Assembly (NCBI GenBank): GCA_965371225.1 | Contig: CBDUXP010000030.1 | Span: 1 to 45,701 of the forward strand | Length of the DNA stretch: 45,701 bases | Source of the DNA: CBDUXP01 sp965371225 [NCBI: uncultured bacterium] | GTDB taxonomy: Bacteria > Abyssobacteria > SURF-5 > CBDUXP01 | Reading direction: 5' to 3' | Part shown: one piece after another, positions 31,681 to 39,060 of the stretch | Numbering within the stretch: the first letter of the stretch is position 1 | Layout: each line of letters opens with the position of its first letter | Program-made: the position numbers and the translations under genes | Notes under the pieces: generated by a model | Seen by the model: the letters and a program-made list of their open reading frames with translations, nothing else | What the model was told of the DNA's origin: nothing | Database searches by the model: none

Positions 31681-32496
31681 CTAGATCACCTGGCCGCCGT
31701 TCGGGCTGAGCACCTGTCCCACCAGGAAGTTCGCATCGGCGCTGGCCAGGTAGACGGCGGTTTCGGCCACCTCCTCCGGCACGCCCAAGCGCCCCATGGG
31801 AATTTGCGCCACGGTGGCGAACCGCATGACTTGGGAGAGCGGCGAGAGCAGGGGCGTGTCGATGAACCCCGGCGCGATCGCGTTCACCTGGATGTTCGAG
31901 CGCACCACCTCGCGCGCGACGGCTTTCGTGAAGCCGATGATCCCCGCCTTCGCGGCGGAGTAATGGGGAACTGTCGGCAGGCCGGTGGTCCCGGCGATGG
32001 AGGCCATGTTAATAATCTTGCCCGCGCGCCGCGCTTCCATGATCTTCAGCGCCTCGCGGGTGCAGAAGAACGTGCCGTTCAAGTGCACGGCCAGCATGCG
32101 CGACCATTCCGCGTCGGTCAGGGATTGGGTGGCGAGGATCTGCACCTCCCCGCCCCCGCCCGCCAGCATCTCCTGGATCGCCTGCTCGGACCGTTCCTGC
32201 ACGCCGTCGGGCATCTGCGCGTACCCGGCATTGTTCACCAGGATGTCGAGCGTTCCCATCTCCGCGGCGGCGGCCGCCACCATGGCGCGCACGGCGGCAC
32301 TGTCGCTCACGTCCGCCACGTGCACCGACGCGGTCCGCCCGGCGGCCCGCACGGCCTCGGCCGTGGCCTCCGCGGCGGCGGGGTCCAGATCGTTGATCGC
32401 TACGTTGGCCCCTTCCCGGGCCATGGCCAGGGCGATCGCTTGACCGAGCCCTGAGCCGGCGCCGGTGACCAGCGCGTGTGTGCCTTCGAGTCGCAT
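31681..32496 (-). CDS. short-chain dehydrogenase/reductase (SDR)
   Basis: A 271-residue classical SDR. The NAD(P)-binding motif is TGAGSGLGQAIALAM, followed by an Asp-containing turn (INDLDP) that suggests NAD(H) preference. NNAG is present, and the catalytic residues are Ser in INMASIAG and Tyr/Lys in HYSAAKAGI. Between NNAG and the next helix there is an extra segment of about 20-25 residues (QAIQEMLAGGGGEVQIL) not found in ordinary SDRs. The start is set at ATG 32496 because the upstream in-frame ATG at 32535 overlaps the promoter. Substrate unknown, probably a 3-hydroxyacyl or alcohol compound. Confidence 0.92.
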   Translation of the reverse strand: MRLEGTHALVTGAGSGLGQAIALAMAREGANVAINDLDPAAAEATAEAVRAAGRTASVHVADVSDSAAVRAMVAAAAAEMGTLDILVNNAGYAQMPDGVQERSEQAIQEMLAGGGGEVQILATQSLTDAEWSRMLAVHLNGTFFCTREALKIMEARRAGKIINMASIAGTTGLPTVPHYSAAKAGIIGFTKAVAREVVRSNIQVNAIAPGFIDTPLLSPLSQVMRFATVAQIPMGRLGVPEEVAETAVYLASADANFLVGQVLSPNGGQVI

Positions 32497-32535
32497 TTGG
32501 GGACAGCCTCGTTTCTTCTCCACCCGACGGGCCAC

Positions 32536-32564
32536 ATTCTACCCGCCGCTTCCCCCCGTTGCCA
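32536..32564 (-). promoter_or_regulatory. promoter of the SDR operon
   Basis: On the minus strand TGGCAA (32564-32559), a 17-base spacer and TAGAAT (32541-32536) precede the ATG at 32496 by about 40 bases. The -10 is strong and the -35 is weak. Confidence 0.5.
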
Positions 32565-32656
32565 TGTGGGCGCCACCGCCGGGCGGCCCGCTGCGCGGAA
32601 TTGCTAACCATTTCTGCGTAGGCACGCCGGCCGCTGCGTGGAATACTTCGCGGATC

Positions 32657-33277
32657 GTGAAGGTGACCCAGGGGCTGCGCCCCCTGCTGGACCCCGTGTT
32701 TCTGCTCGGGGTGCGGCCGGACGATCTGGTGGCCGCGGGACAGTGGCGGGCATGCGGTCTGCCGGGTGCCCCGCCGCCGCGCGCGCAGCTGCGGGCCGCG
32801 TACGCCGCCTTCCTGCGGCGTTCGCTCGCCGACACGGCGCCCGCTGCGCCAAACATGACGGTGGCGTGCGCCCGCGAACAGCGCCTCCGCGATGACGTAC
32901 ACGATCTCCGGCTGCTGGATCGCCTCCTGCGGCACGGGACGAGCGGCAAGGATTCCCGCGCCGGGCTGCTCGAACTGAAACGAAAGGTCAAGGAACGCAT
33001 GTCCAAAGAACTCGAGGTAATCGAACGTGCCCCCACCGACGCCGGAGACTCCGCCATCGACAGTGCTCTCCGCCGCGCCGCCCGCCGCGTGCTTGCGGGC
33101 GGCGCTGGCGCAGCGGTGCCGCCAGGACATTCGGAGCCTGGCCTGGCTGCTGGGGTTGCGCCTGGACCGCATACACCGGCGGATGCTGGCGCAACATCGG
33201 GCGCCGCGCCACCTGCTGCTGGCGCCCCGGGGCTTCGGGAAGACGACGATCCGGACGATCCTGAAGACGCTCCATAG
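32657..33277 (+). CDS. hypothetical protein upstream of terminase, possible small terminase subunit
   Basis: An open frame between the SDR promoter and the terminase. Starting at GTG 32657 it would give 206 residues. Up to about 33020 it looks coding: amphipathic helices such as RLRDDVHDLRLLDRLLRHG and LLELKRKVKERMSKELEVI. Beyond that, where it overlaps the terminase by about 250 bases in another frame, its composition looks like an out-of-frame shadow (Gly/Pro/Ala-rich). The position suggests a small terminase or packaging partner, but no motif proves it. The stretch may be a decayed gene, and the start is uncertain. Confidence 0.4.
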   Translation: MKVTQGLRPLLDPVFLLGVRPDDLVAAGQWRACGLPGAPPPRAQLRAAYAAFLRRSLADTAPAAPNMTVACAREQRLRDDVHDLRLLDRLLRHGTSGKDSRAGLLELKRKVKERMSKELEVIERAPTDAGDSAIDSALRRAARRVLAGGAGAAVPPGHSEPGLAAGVAPGPHTPADAGATSGAAPPAAGAPGLREDDDPDDPEDAP

Positions 33278-34391
33278 CGTCATCCGCGACGCGAACGTCC
33301 GCGTCCTGCTCGTGAGTCGGACGGAGGCGCAGGCCGAAGGCTTCCTCCGGCAGATCGCCGGCTACCTGGGCCCCCACCCGGAGTTCAGCACCGTGTTCCA
33401 CCTGATCCCGGGCACGCCCTGGACCCGAACCGCGTTGTGCCTGTCGGACCGGACGCGCACGGCGAAGGAGCCGACGATCACGGCCGTGGGCGTCGGCGGT
33501 CCCGTCATCTCCAAGCATTACGACCTCATCCTGTGTGACGACGTGGTGGATGAGGCCTCGGCGGCGTCCCCGCACCAGCGGGACCTCACGCGCCGCTGGT
33601 TCTTTACGACGCTCCTGCCGTGCCTCGAGCCGGCCGGGACGTTGCATGTGCTCGGCACCCGCTATCATCCGAACGATCTGTACGGGCACCTGCTCACCGG
33701 GATGTTTCAGGAGTGCCATACGATTCTGCCGGCCCTGGACGCCCGGGACCGGTCCACGTGGCCGGAACACTTCTCGTCCGCGTACTTGCATCAATTGCGG
33801 CGGGCGGCGGGGCCCATCATCTTCGATGCGCAATATCAGAACTCGACGCGGCGGATGACCGGCCGCATCTTCCGCCCGGGGACGTTCCGGTTCGGCGCCC
33901 CGCCGACCGGCCTCGCGCTTCGGGTGTTCCAGGGGGTGGACCTGGCTATCGCCACCCACGATCGCGCCGATTGGTTTGCGGTGGTGACGATCGGCCTGGC
34001 CCCAACGGGGGAGGTGTACGTGCTGGATGCGTTTCGCGACCGGTGCTCGTTTCACGAACAGACGCGGGTCATCGCCAACCTGGCCGCCCGGTGGGAGGCG
34101 GAGCGCGTGGGGATCGAGACGAATGCGTACCAGTCGGCGCAACTCGAGCACGTGTGGTCGACGACCACCGTGCCGGCCGCCGGCGTGCACACGGGCCGCG
34201 ACAAGATCACGCGGGCCTGGCGGCTGAGCGCCCGCTTCGAGCGCGGGGACGTCGTGTTTACGCCCGCCGCCGGGTGGCTGGCGGATGAACTGCGGGCGTT
34301 CCCCGACGGTGCCCACGATGATGGTTTCGATGCGCTCGATCATGCGTTCGCCATCGCGGAGGAGCGCCCCGTGAATATCCGGCTGCTCTAA
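33027..34391 (+). CDS. phage terminase large subunit
   Basis: A 454-residue DNA-packaging motor. It has Walker A LLLAPRGFGKTT (about residue 66), Walker B YDLILCDDVVDE, an ATPase coupling stretch (LHVLGTRYHPNDL), and a C-terminal RNase H-like nuclease with acidic residues in FQGVDLAIATHD, GIETNAY and HDDGFDALDHAF. The start is GTG at 33027, with CGAGGT nine bases upstream. It is the first clear phage gene of the region and its frame is intact. The expected next gene, the portal, is displaced 2.7 kb by the two carotenoid-type genes. Confidence 0.93.
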   Translation: MPPPTPETPPSTVLSAAPPAACLRAALAQRCRQDIRSLAWLLGLRLDRIHRRMLAQHRAPRHLLLAPRGFGKTTIRTILKTLHSVIRDANVRVLLVSRTEAQAEGFLRQIAGYLGPHPEFSTVFHLIPGTPWTRTALCLSDRTRTAKEPTITAVGVGGPVISKHYDLILCDDVVDEASAASPHQRDLTRRWFFTTLLPCLEPAGTLHVLGTRYHPNDLYGHLLTGMFQECHTILPALDARDRSTWPEHFSSAYLHQLRRAAGPIIFDAQYQNSTRRMTGRIFRPGTFRFGAPPTGLALRVFQGVDLAIATHDRADWFAVVTIGLAPTGEVYVLDAFRDRCSFHEQTRVIANLAARWEAERVGIETNAYQSAQLEHVWSTTTVPAAGVHTGRDKITRAWRLSARFERGDVVFTPAAGWLADELRAFPDGAHDDGFDALDHAFAIAEERPVNIRLL

Positions 34392-34395
34392 GCGC

Positions 34396-34424
34396 TTGCT
34401 CGCCGGGGCGCCGCGGGCTAGAAT
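34396..34424 (+). promoter_or_regulatory. promoter of the carotenoid-type gene pair
   Basis: TTGCTC (34396-34401), a 17-base spacer and TAGAAT (34419-34424) lie immediately after the terminase stop and 20 bases before the ATG at 34444. An internal promoter is unusual between terminase and portal genes. It excludes the in-frame ATG at 34423 as a start. Confidence 0.55.
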
Positions 34425-34443
34425 GGCGCCCGCCCGACCCGCC

Positions 34444-35352
34444 ATGCCAGCCGCCGCCCCGCCCACGGTCTCCCCGGAGGCCATCGCGTCCGCCCACCGC
34501 TACTGCCGCGCGATCACGAACGAGCACGCGAAGACGTTCTCGTTCGCGCTCTCGTTTCTGCCGAGCCGGAAGCATGAGGCCGTGTGCGCGGTCTACGCGT
34601 TCTGCCGGTACGCGGACGACATTATCGACGAAGCGCCGGCGGGCACGCGCCGCGAGGCGGTCGCGGCGGCCATCGCGCGGTGGCAGCGGGACATTCAAGC
34701 GGTGTACGCGGGCGAATCGCCCGACCATCCGATCATGCTTGCGTGGGCGGATATGCTCCACCGGTATTCGGTGCGCGAGGAACACGCCTTGGAATTGATT
34801 GAGGGCGTGACCATGGACCTGGGCAAGAGCCGGTACGCGACGTACGAGGAATTGCGCGTGTACTGCCACAAGGTCGCGAGCGTCGTCGGCCTCATGACGA
34901 TTGAAATCTTCGGGTATAGCGATCCCGGGACGAGCCGCTTCGCCGAGCAATTAGGTCATGGCATGCAGCTCACGAATATCATTCGGGACATCGGCGAGGA
35001 TGCCGGCAAGGGGCGTATCTACCTGCCGCTGGATGAACTCGAACAATTCGGCTGCAGCGAGGACGACCTGCTGCAGCGCCGGGTGACCCCGAACTTCGTG
35101 CGCCTGCTGAAGTTTCAGATCGACCGCGCGCGCGAGGCGTACACGGACGCGTTCAGCCACATCCACCTGCTGAACCGCGACAGCCAGTTGTGCGTGAAGC
35201 TGATGGGCGCCATCTACGCGGATATCCTGACCGCGGTGGAACGCAACGGGTACAACGTGTTCGACCACCGGGCGTTCGTGCCCCTGTACCGCAAAATGCT
35301 CAAGGTGCCGGGCTTGTACTTCTTTCCCCTCGTCAAGCCGAGCCGCGCCTGA
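34444..35352 (+). CDS. phytoene/squalene synthase family protein (CrtB-like)
   Basis: A 302-residue trans-isoprenyl diphosphate synthase (head-to-head type). It contains both aspartate-rich Mg-diphosphate motifs, YADDIIDE near residue 55 and LTNIIRDIGEDAGKGRIYLP near residue 178, plus TFSFALSFLP and HKVASVVGLM. It would condense two farnesyl or geranylgeranyl diphosphates to dehydrosqualene, squalene or phytoene. The YLPLDEL ending of the second motif favours the CrtB branch. The length is normal and no inactivating changes are seen. It lies 52 bases after the terminase stop and eight bases before the desaturase gene. The product chain length cannot be told. Confidence 0.9.
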   Translation: MPAAAPPTVSPEAIASAHRYCRAITNEHAKTFSFALSFLPSRKHEAVCAVYAFCRYADDIIDEAPAGTRREAVAAAIARWQRDIQAVYAGESPDHPIMLAWADMLHRYSVREEHALELIEGVTMDLGKSRYATYEELRVYCHKVASVVGLMTIEIFGYSDPGTSRFAEQLGHGMQLTNIIRDIGEDAGKGRIYLPLDELEQFGCSEDDLLQRRVTPNFVRLLKFQIDRAREAYTDAFSHIHLLNRDSQLCVKLMGAIYADILTAVERNGYNVFDHRAFVPLYRKMLKVPGLYFFPLVKPSRA

Positions 35353-35360
35353 CGCTGGAA

Positions 35361-36938
35361 GTGGCACCCTCGCGCGATGTCATCGTCGTGGGCGCCGGCG
35401 TCGCCGGGCTCATGGCGGCCAACTTTCTCGCGCGCCGCGGCTGCGCAGTCACCGTCCTCGAACACAACCATCAGCCGGGCGGCTGCCTGACCGGCATCTG
35501 GCGCAAGGGGTTCTACTTCGACGCGGGCGATCAGTCTTTCGAACAGGGGGGCGTCGTGTTTCCGCTGCTCGACGAGTTGGGGCTGACCGACCGGGTCAGG
35601 TTCGAGCGCACGTGGTATCGCCTGGTCACGCCGGACGTGGACGCCATGATGGATACCGAGGACGCGCTCCGACGGGCGTTCGTCGCCGCGTTTCCGGAGC
35701 AGGCGAGTGGCTTGGGACGGATGTTCGACGAGATCCAGGGATACGTGGACATCCTCAAGCCGAACTTCGCGCGCGACGCGAACCCCATGTGGCACCAGGG
35801 GTGGGATCGGTATCGCACCCTCGGCGGCCTCGCCGGGCGCATCATCCGCCACCGGCACGAGCTGGCGCGCATGCTGCGCCGCACCGGCGCGGACCTGTCT
35901 CGGGACTATCTGCCGGATTCCGCGTTAGGGGAGTTTTTCAGCCGCATCGGCTACCGCAACATGAGCATGCTCGTGTTCGCCGCCTTCGTGTACTGCTGGG
36001 CGCACGACTACTGGTACCCGGAGGGGGGGCTGCAAGGGTTCTGCGACACCTTGGCCGCCAGCGCCGCCGAACACGGCGCCGTGATGGAATACAAGGCGAC
36101 GGTCGAGGCCATCACCGTTGCCGGCAACCGGGTCACCGGCGTGCGCCTCGCGGATGGACGGGAGTTTCGCGCGCCGTGGGTCGTGTACACGGGGGATGCC
36201 ACGAGGCTGGTGACCGACCTGTTGCCGCCTGAGGCCGTCGATCCGCGGTGGCGCGACCGCGTGGCGGGAAGCAAGCCGTCCGAAGCGTTGACGTCCACGT
36301 ACGTGGGTTTGGACTTGCCGGTGGATGCGCTACGCGAGTGCCTGCAGGCGCACCACACGTTTTACTTCCCGTCGTATGCGCCCCACGATCCGGATACGCT
36401 GGATGACCCCGCACTGCACGCGAACAGTTGGCTGGAGATCAGTGCGCCGTGCCTGACGGACCCGTCCCTGGCTCCCGCGGGGAAGAGCGCGGTGGTGCTG
36501 CAGACGATGGCCCATGCGGCGTGGCATGACCACTGGAACCGGCCGGGCCGGAACGGCCGCAGCAGCTACCGGGCGCTCAAACGCACGGTCGGCCGGCAGA
36601 TGTGCGACACGGCGGTGGCGCTGATCCCGCACCTGCGCGACCGCACCGCGTGGCTGGACGTGGGATCGCCGCTGAGCGCGGAGCGCTTCACCATGAACCG
36701 CGGCGGCGCGAGCGCGGGCTGGACGTTCGACCCGGAGCACGCGTTATTGAACGGCAAGTTTCTCAATATCCGCACGCCGGTCCGCCAGCTGCTCACGGCC
36801 GGCCATTGGTCGCTCTGGCCCGGGGGAGTGCCCGCCGCCGCCCTCTCCGGCAAGTTCGCCGCGGACGCGGTGACGTCACCCGTGATGCGCGCGGGCTTTG
36901 CGCTCGCCGACGTGCTAACCGGCTCCCTCTCCCGCTGA
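35361..36938 (+). CDS. phytoene desaturase/carotene isomerase-type FAD oxidoreductase
   Basis: A 525-residue flavoprotein. The FAD-binding Rossmann start is VIVVGAGVAGLMAANFL, followed by LEHNHQPGGCLTGIW, the Gly-Gly-Cys/Arg pattern of CrtI/CrtISO and related amine-oxidase-like desaturases. The central YWYPEGGLQGFCDTLA is typical of carotenoid desaturases and isomerases (pattern YPxGG). The C-terminal dinucleotide-binding end (GHWSLWPGGVPAAALSGKFAAD) is present. The start is GTG at 35361, in an operon with the synthase eight bases upstream. It probably desaturates or isomerises the C30/C40 product of that synthase. No cyclase or crtE lies nearby, so precursor supply must come from the host. 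Confidence 0.88.
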   Translation: MAPSRDVIVVGAGVAGLMAANFLARRGCAVTVLEHNHQPGGCLTGIWRKGFYFDAGDQSFEQGGVVFPLLDELGLTDRVRFERTWYRLVTPDVDAMMDTEDALRRAFVAAFPEQASGLGRMFDEIQGYVDILKPNFARDANPMWHQGWDRYRTLGGLAGRIIRHRHELARMLRRTGADLSRDYLPDSALGEFFSRIGYRNMSMLVFAAFVYCWAHDYWYPEGGLQGFCDTLAASAAEHGAVMEYKATVEAITVAGNRVTGVRLADGREFRAPWVVYTGDATRLVTDLLPPEAVDPRWRDRVAGSKPSEALTSTYVGLDLPVDALRECLQAHHTFYFPSYAPHDPDTLDDPALHANSWLEISAPCLTDPSLAPAGKSAVVLQTMAHAAWHDHWNRPGRNGRSSYRALKRTVGRQMCDTAVALIPHLRDRTAWLDVGSPLSAERFTMNRGGASAGWTFDPEHALLNGKFLNIRTPVRQLLTAGHWSLWPGGVPAAALSGKFAADAVTSPVMRAGFALADVLTGSLSR

Positions 36939-36995
36939 CGCCGGCGGCCGGCGCCGCCCCCCCGCGTCTCCCGTAACCGCCGCGCGCGACACGCG

Positions 36996-37024
36996 TTCCG
37001 GCGGTGGCCCCGCGTGTGTAAAAA
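36996..37024 (+). promoter_or_regulatory. possible promoter of the capsid operon
   Basis: TTCCGG (36996-37001), a 17-base spacer and TAAAAA (37019-37024) lie in the 172-base gap before the portal gene. The boxes are only half consensus; the TA-rich run stands out in very GC-rich surroundings. Confidence 0.3.
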
Positions 37025-37110
37025 GCAATGTCGTGGTCACGCCGGCGCCGGCATGGTTTCCTTGCTCCGTGAACGCGGCCGCCCACCGGCCCAAAAGGAG
37101 ACGCTACCGC

Positions 37111-38328
37111 ATGGCCCTATTCGATCGCCTCGTGCAGCGCTTGGGATACGCGAAGTCCGCCCGCACGCGCGCGGTGGCGATTCCCGAATTCGAACTCGAG
37201 TCCGGGCACGACCGGCCGGAGGATTTCGAGGACTATGCCGTCGCCTACGCCCAAGTGGTGTGGGTGCACGCGTGCGCGAGCCTTATCGCGAGTGCCGTGG
37301 CCGGTCTGCCCCTGCGCGTGCAGCGGGACGGGCGGGCGGAACCCGCGTCCGCCCTGGAGAGGTTGCTGCGCGCGCCTAACCGGCACGTGACGGGGTACGA
37401 CCTGTGGGAACACACGGTGACGTGTCTCGAGCTGGCGGGCAATGCGTACTGGGAGATTGAACGGGACGCGGCCGGCCGCCCGGTGGCCATCTACCCCCTG
37501 CGGCCGGACTTTGTCCGGATCGTGCCGGACGTGCGCGACTATGTGCGCGGTTACCTGTACGAAGTGAACGGGCGGTCCGTCGCGCTCGCGCCGGATGACG
37601 TCATTCACTTCCGGTACTTCAATCCGCTAGACGAGTACTACGGGTTAGGCCCGCTGGCGGCTGCGCGCCACGGCATCATCGCGGATAGCTACGCCGTGGC
37701 CTACAACACGAGCTTCTTCCGCAATGGCGCGCGGCCGCAGGGCATCCTCGAGACGGAACGCTCTCTGAGCGACGACACGCTCCGCCGCCTGCGGGCGCAG
37801 TGGGAAGAGGCGCACCGAGGGCTCGGGCGCGCCCACCGGGTGGCCATTCTGGAAGAGGGGCTCACGTACCGGCCGCTGTCGCTCTCGCCGCAGGACATGG
37901 AGTTTTTCAAGCAGCGGCGCATCTCCCGCGAGGAAATCTGCGCGGCCTTCAAAGTGCCGCCCGCCATCGTCGGGCTCTTCGAGTACGCAAACTACGCGAA
38001 CGCGCAACAGCAGGAGCGGTTCTTCTGGGCGCACACCATTCTCCCGAAGACCCGCAAGCTCGAACAACGGCTCCGGGTGGCGCTCGACCACCAGCTTCGC
38101 GCGCTAGTCGACGGCTCCGGGTGGCGCGTGCAGTTCGACCTGAGCGGCGTGTCCGCCTTGCAGGCGGACCAGTGGCAACAGGCCCGCGTGAGTTCGCTCG
38201 TGGTGAGCGCCGGGCTGCAGACAATCAACGAGCGGCGCGCGGCCGAGGGGCTGCCGCCTGTGCCCTGGGGCGACGTCTGGCATCCGCCCACGTCCGTGCG
38301 CCCCGCGACCGAAAGGAAGTCCACATGA
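37111..38328 (+). CDS. phage portal protein (HK97 type)
   Basis: A 405-residue HK97-family portal, the dodecameric ring through which DNA is packaged. It has the N-terminal VHACASLIASAVAGLPLRV, GNAYWEIERD, DDVIHFRYFNPLDEYYGLGPL, and the helical C-terminal part with ISREEICAAFKVPPAIVGL. The start at ATG 37111 has AAAAGGAGA as ribosome binding site. The end overlaps the protease start by four bases (ATGA). The head genes 37111-40353 are in canonical HK97 order. Confidence 0.93.
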   Translation: MALFDRLVQRLGYAKSARTRAVAIPEFELESGHDRPEDFEDYAVAYAQVVWVHACASLIASAVAGLPLRVQRDGRAEPASALERLLRAPNRHVTGYDLWEHTVTCLELAGNAYWEIERDAAGRPVAIYPLRPDFVRIVPDVRDYVRGYLYEVNGRSVALAPDDVIHFRYFNPLDEYYGLGPLAAARHGIIADSYAVAYNTSFFRNGARPQGILETERSLSDDTLRRLRAQWEEAHRGLGRAHRVAILEEGLTYRPLSLSPQDMEFFKQRRISREEICAAFKVPPAIVGLFEYANYANAQQQERFFWAHTILPKTRKLEQRLRVALDHQLRALVDGSGWRVQFDLSGVSALQADQWQQARVSSLVVSAGLQTINERRAAEGLPPVPWGDVWHPPTSVRPATERKST

Positions 38329-39041
38329 CCACGCCTCTCTCCCCGCCCGCCGCGCCGGACGCGCGTCCCGTCTCCCCTCCGCCCATTCCGGGTCCGTCGG
38401 AGCCTGGCCTCGGCCACTCCGGCGGGCTCGGCCGGGCGGTCCCGTGGGCGACCGAGCCCGCACGCCGCCGCTTTCAGTTCCACGCGAAGCTGGTAACGAC
38501 GGACGCGAAGGCGCGCACCATCGCCGGCTATGCCAGCACTCGGGACCTGGATCACACCGGGGACGTGGTGGAGCCGGCCGCGTTCCGCGACAGCCTGGAC
38601 GCGTTCATGCGCAACCCGATCCTCACGTACATGCATAACTGGGCGGATCCCATCGGGAAGGTGACGGAGGCGGTCATCGACGATCGGGGACTGGCGATCT
38701 CCGCGCAACTCAGTCAGACGGCGAACAAAGTCTGGACGCTCATCGAAGAGGGGATGTTGCGCGCGCTGAGCATCGGGTACGACGTGCTCGAAGAACACTT
38801 CGAAGCGGGCGCAAATCGCATCACGCGGTTGCGTCTGTACGAGGTGGCCATCGTCAGCATTCCCGCGAACCAGCACTGTCTGTTTTCCATCGGCAAGGCC
38901 CTGCGGTACGGCACCGATCTGCTGTGTCCCGCCTGCGTCGGCCCGATGGCCCCCGGCCTCGTGCTCAGCCCCACCGAGCTGCGCGAGGCGTGTGCGCTTT
39001 TGGACGACATTCTGGTCGCCTGGCCCGGCCAAGCGGCGTAA
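38325..39041 (+). CDS. HK97-type prohead protease
   Basis: A 238-residue U35/S78-type serine protease that matures the capsid. After a Pro-rich N-terminus (residues 1-40) the fold starts at FHAKLVTTDAKARTIAGYA. The catalytic His is in TYMHNWADPIGKV, Ser in MLRALSIGYD, and the third-strand motif is LYEVAIVSIPANQ. The start is coupled to the portal stop. It is followed 19 bases later by the capsid gene with its own AAGGAAGGA ribosome binding site. Confidence 0.92.
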   Translation: MTTPLSPPAAPDARPVSPPPIPGPSEPGLGHSGGLGRAVPWATEPARRRFQFHAKLVTTDAKARTIAGYASTRDLDHTGDVVEPAAFRDSLDAFMRNPILTYMHNWADPIGKVTEAVIDDRGLAISAQLSQTANKVWTLIEEGMLRALSIGYDVLEEHFEAGANRITRLRLYEVAIVSIPANQHCLFSIGKALRYGTDLLCPACVGPMAPGLVLSPTELREACALLDDILVAWPGQAA

Positions 39042-39060
39042 CGCAAGGAAGGATACTCGC

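Noticed and set aside
32497-33026. Possible attachment site or tRNA at the left edge of the capsid region
   Set aside because: No tRNA-like cloverleaf or direct repeat could be seen, and the right edge is not in the window.
34423-34443. Earlier ATG starts for the CrtB-like gene at 34396 and 34423
   Set aside because: Both lie in or before the -10 element of the promoter, and the added residues are unlike the family.
34444-36938. Reading the pair as hpnD/hpnE of hopanoid synthesis
   Set aside because: Not excluded, but the YLPLDEL and YPEGG motifs fit the carotenoid branch better and no other hopanoid gene is near.
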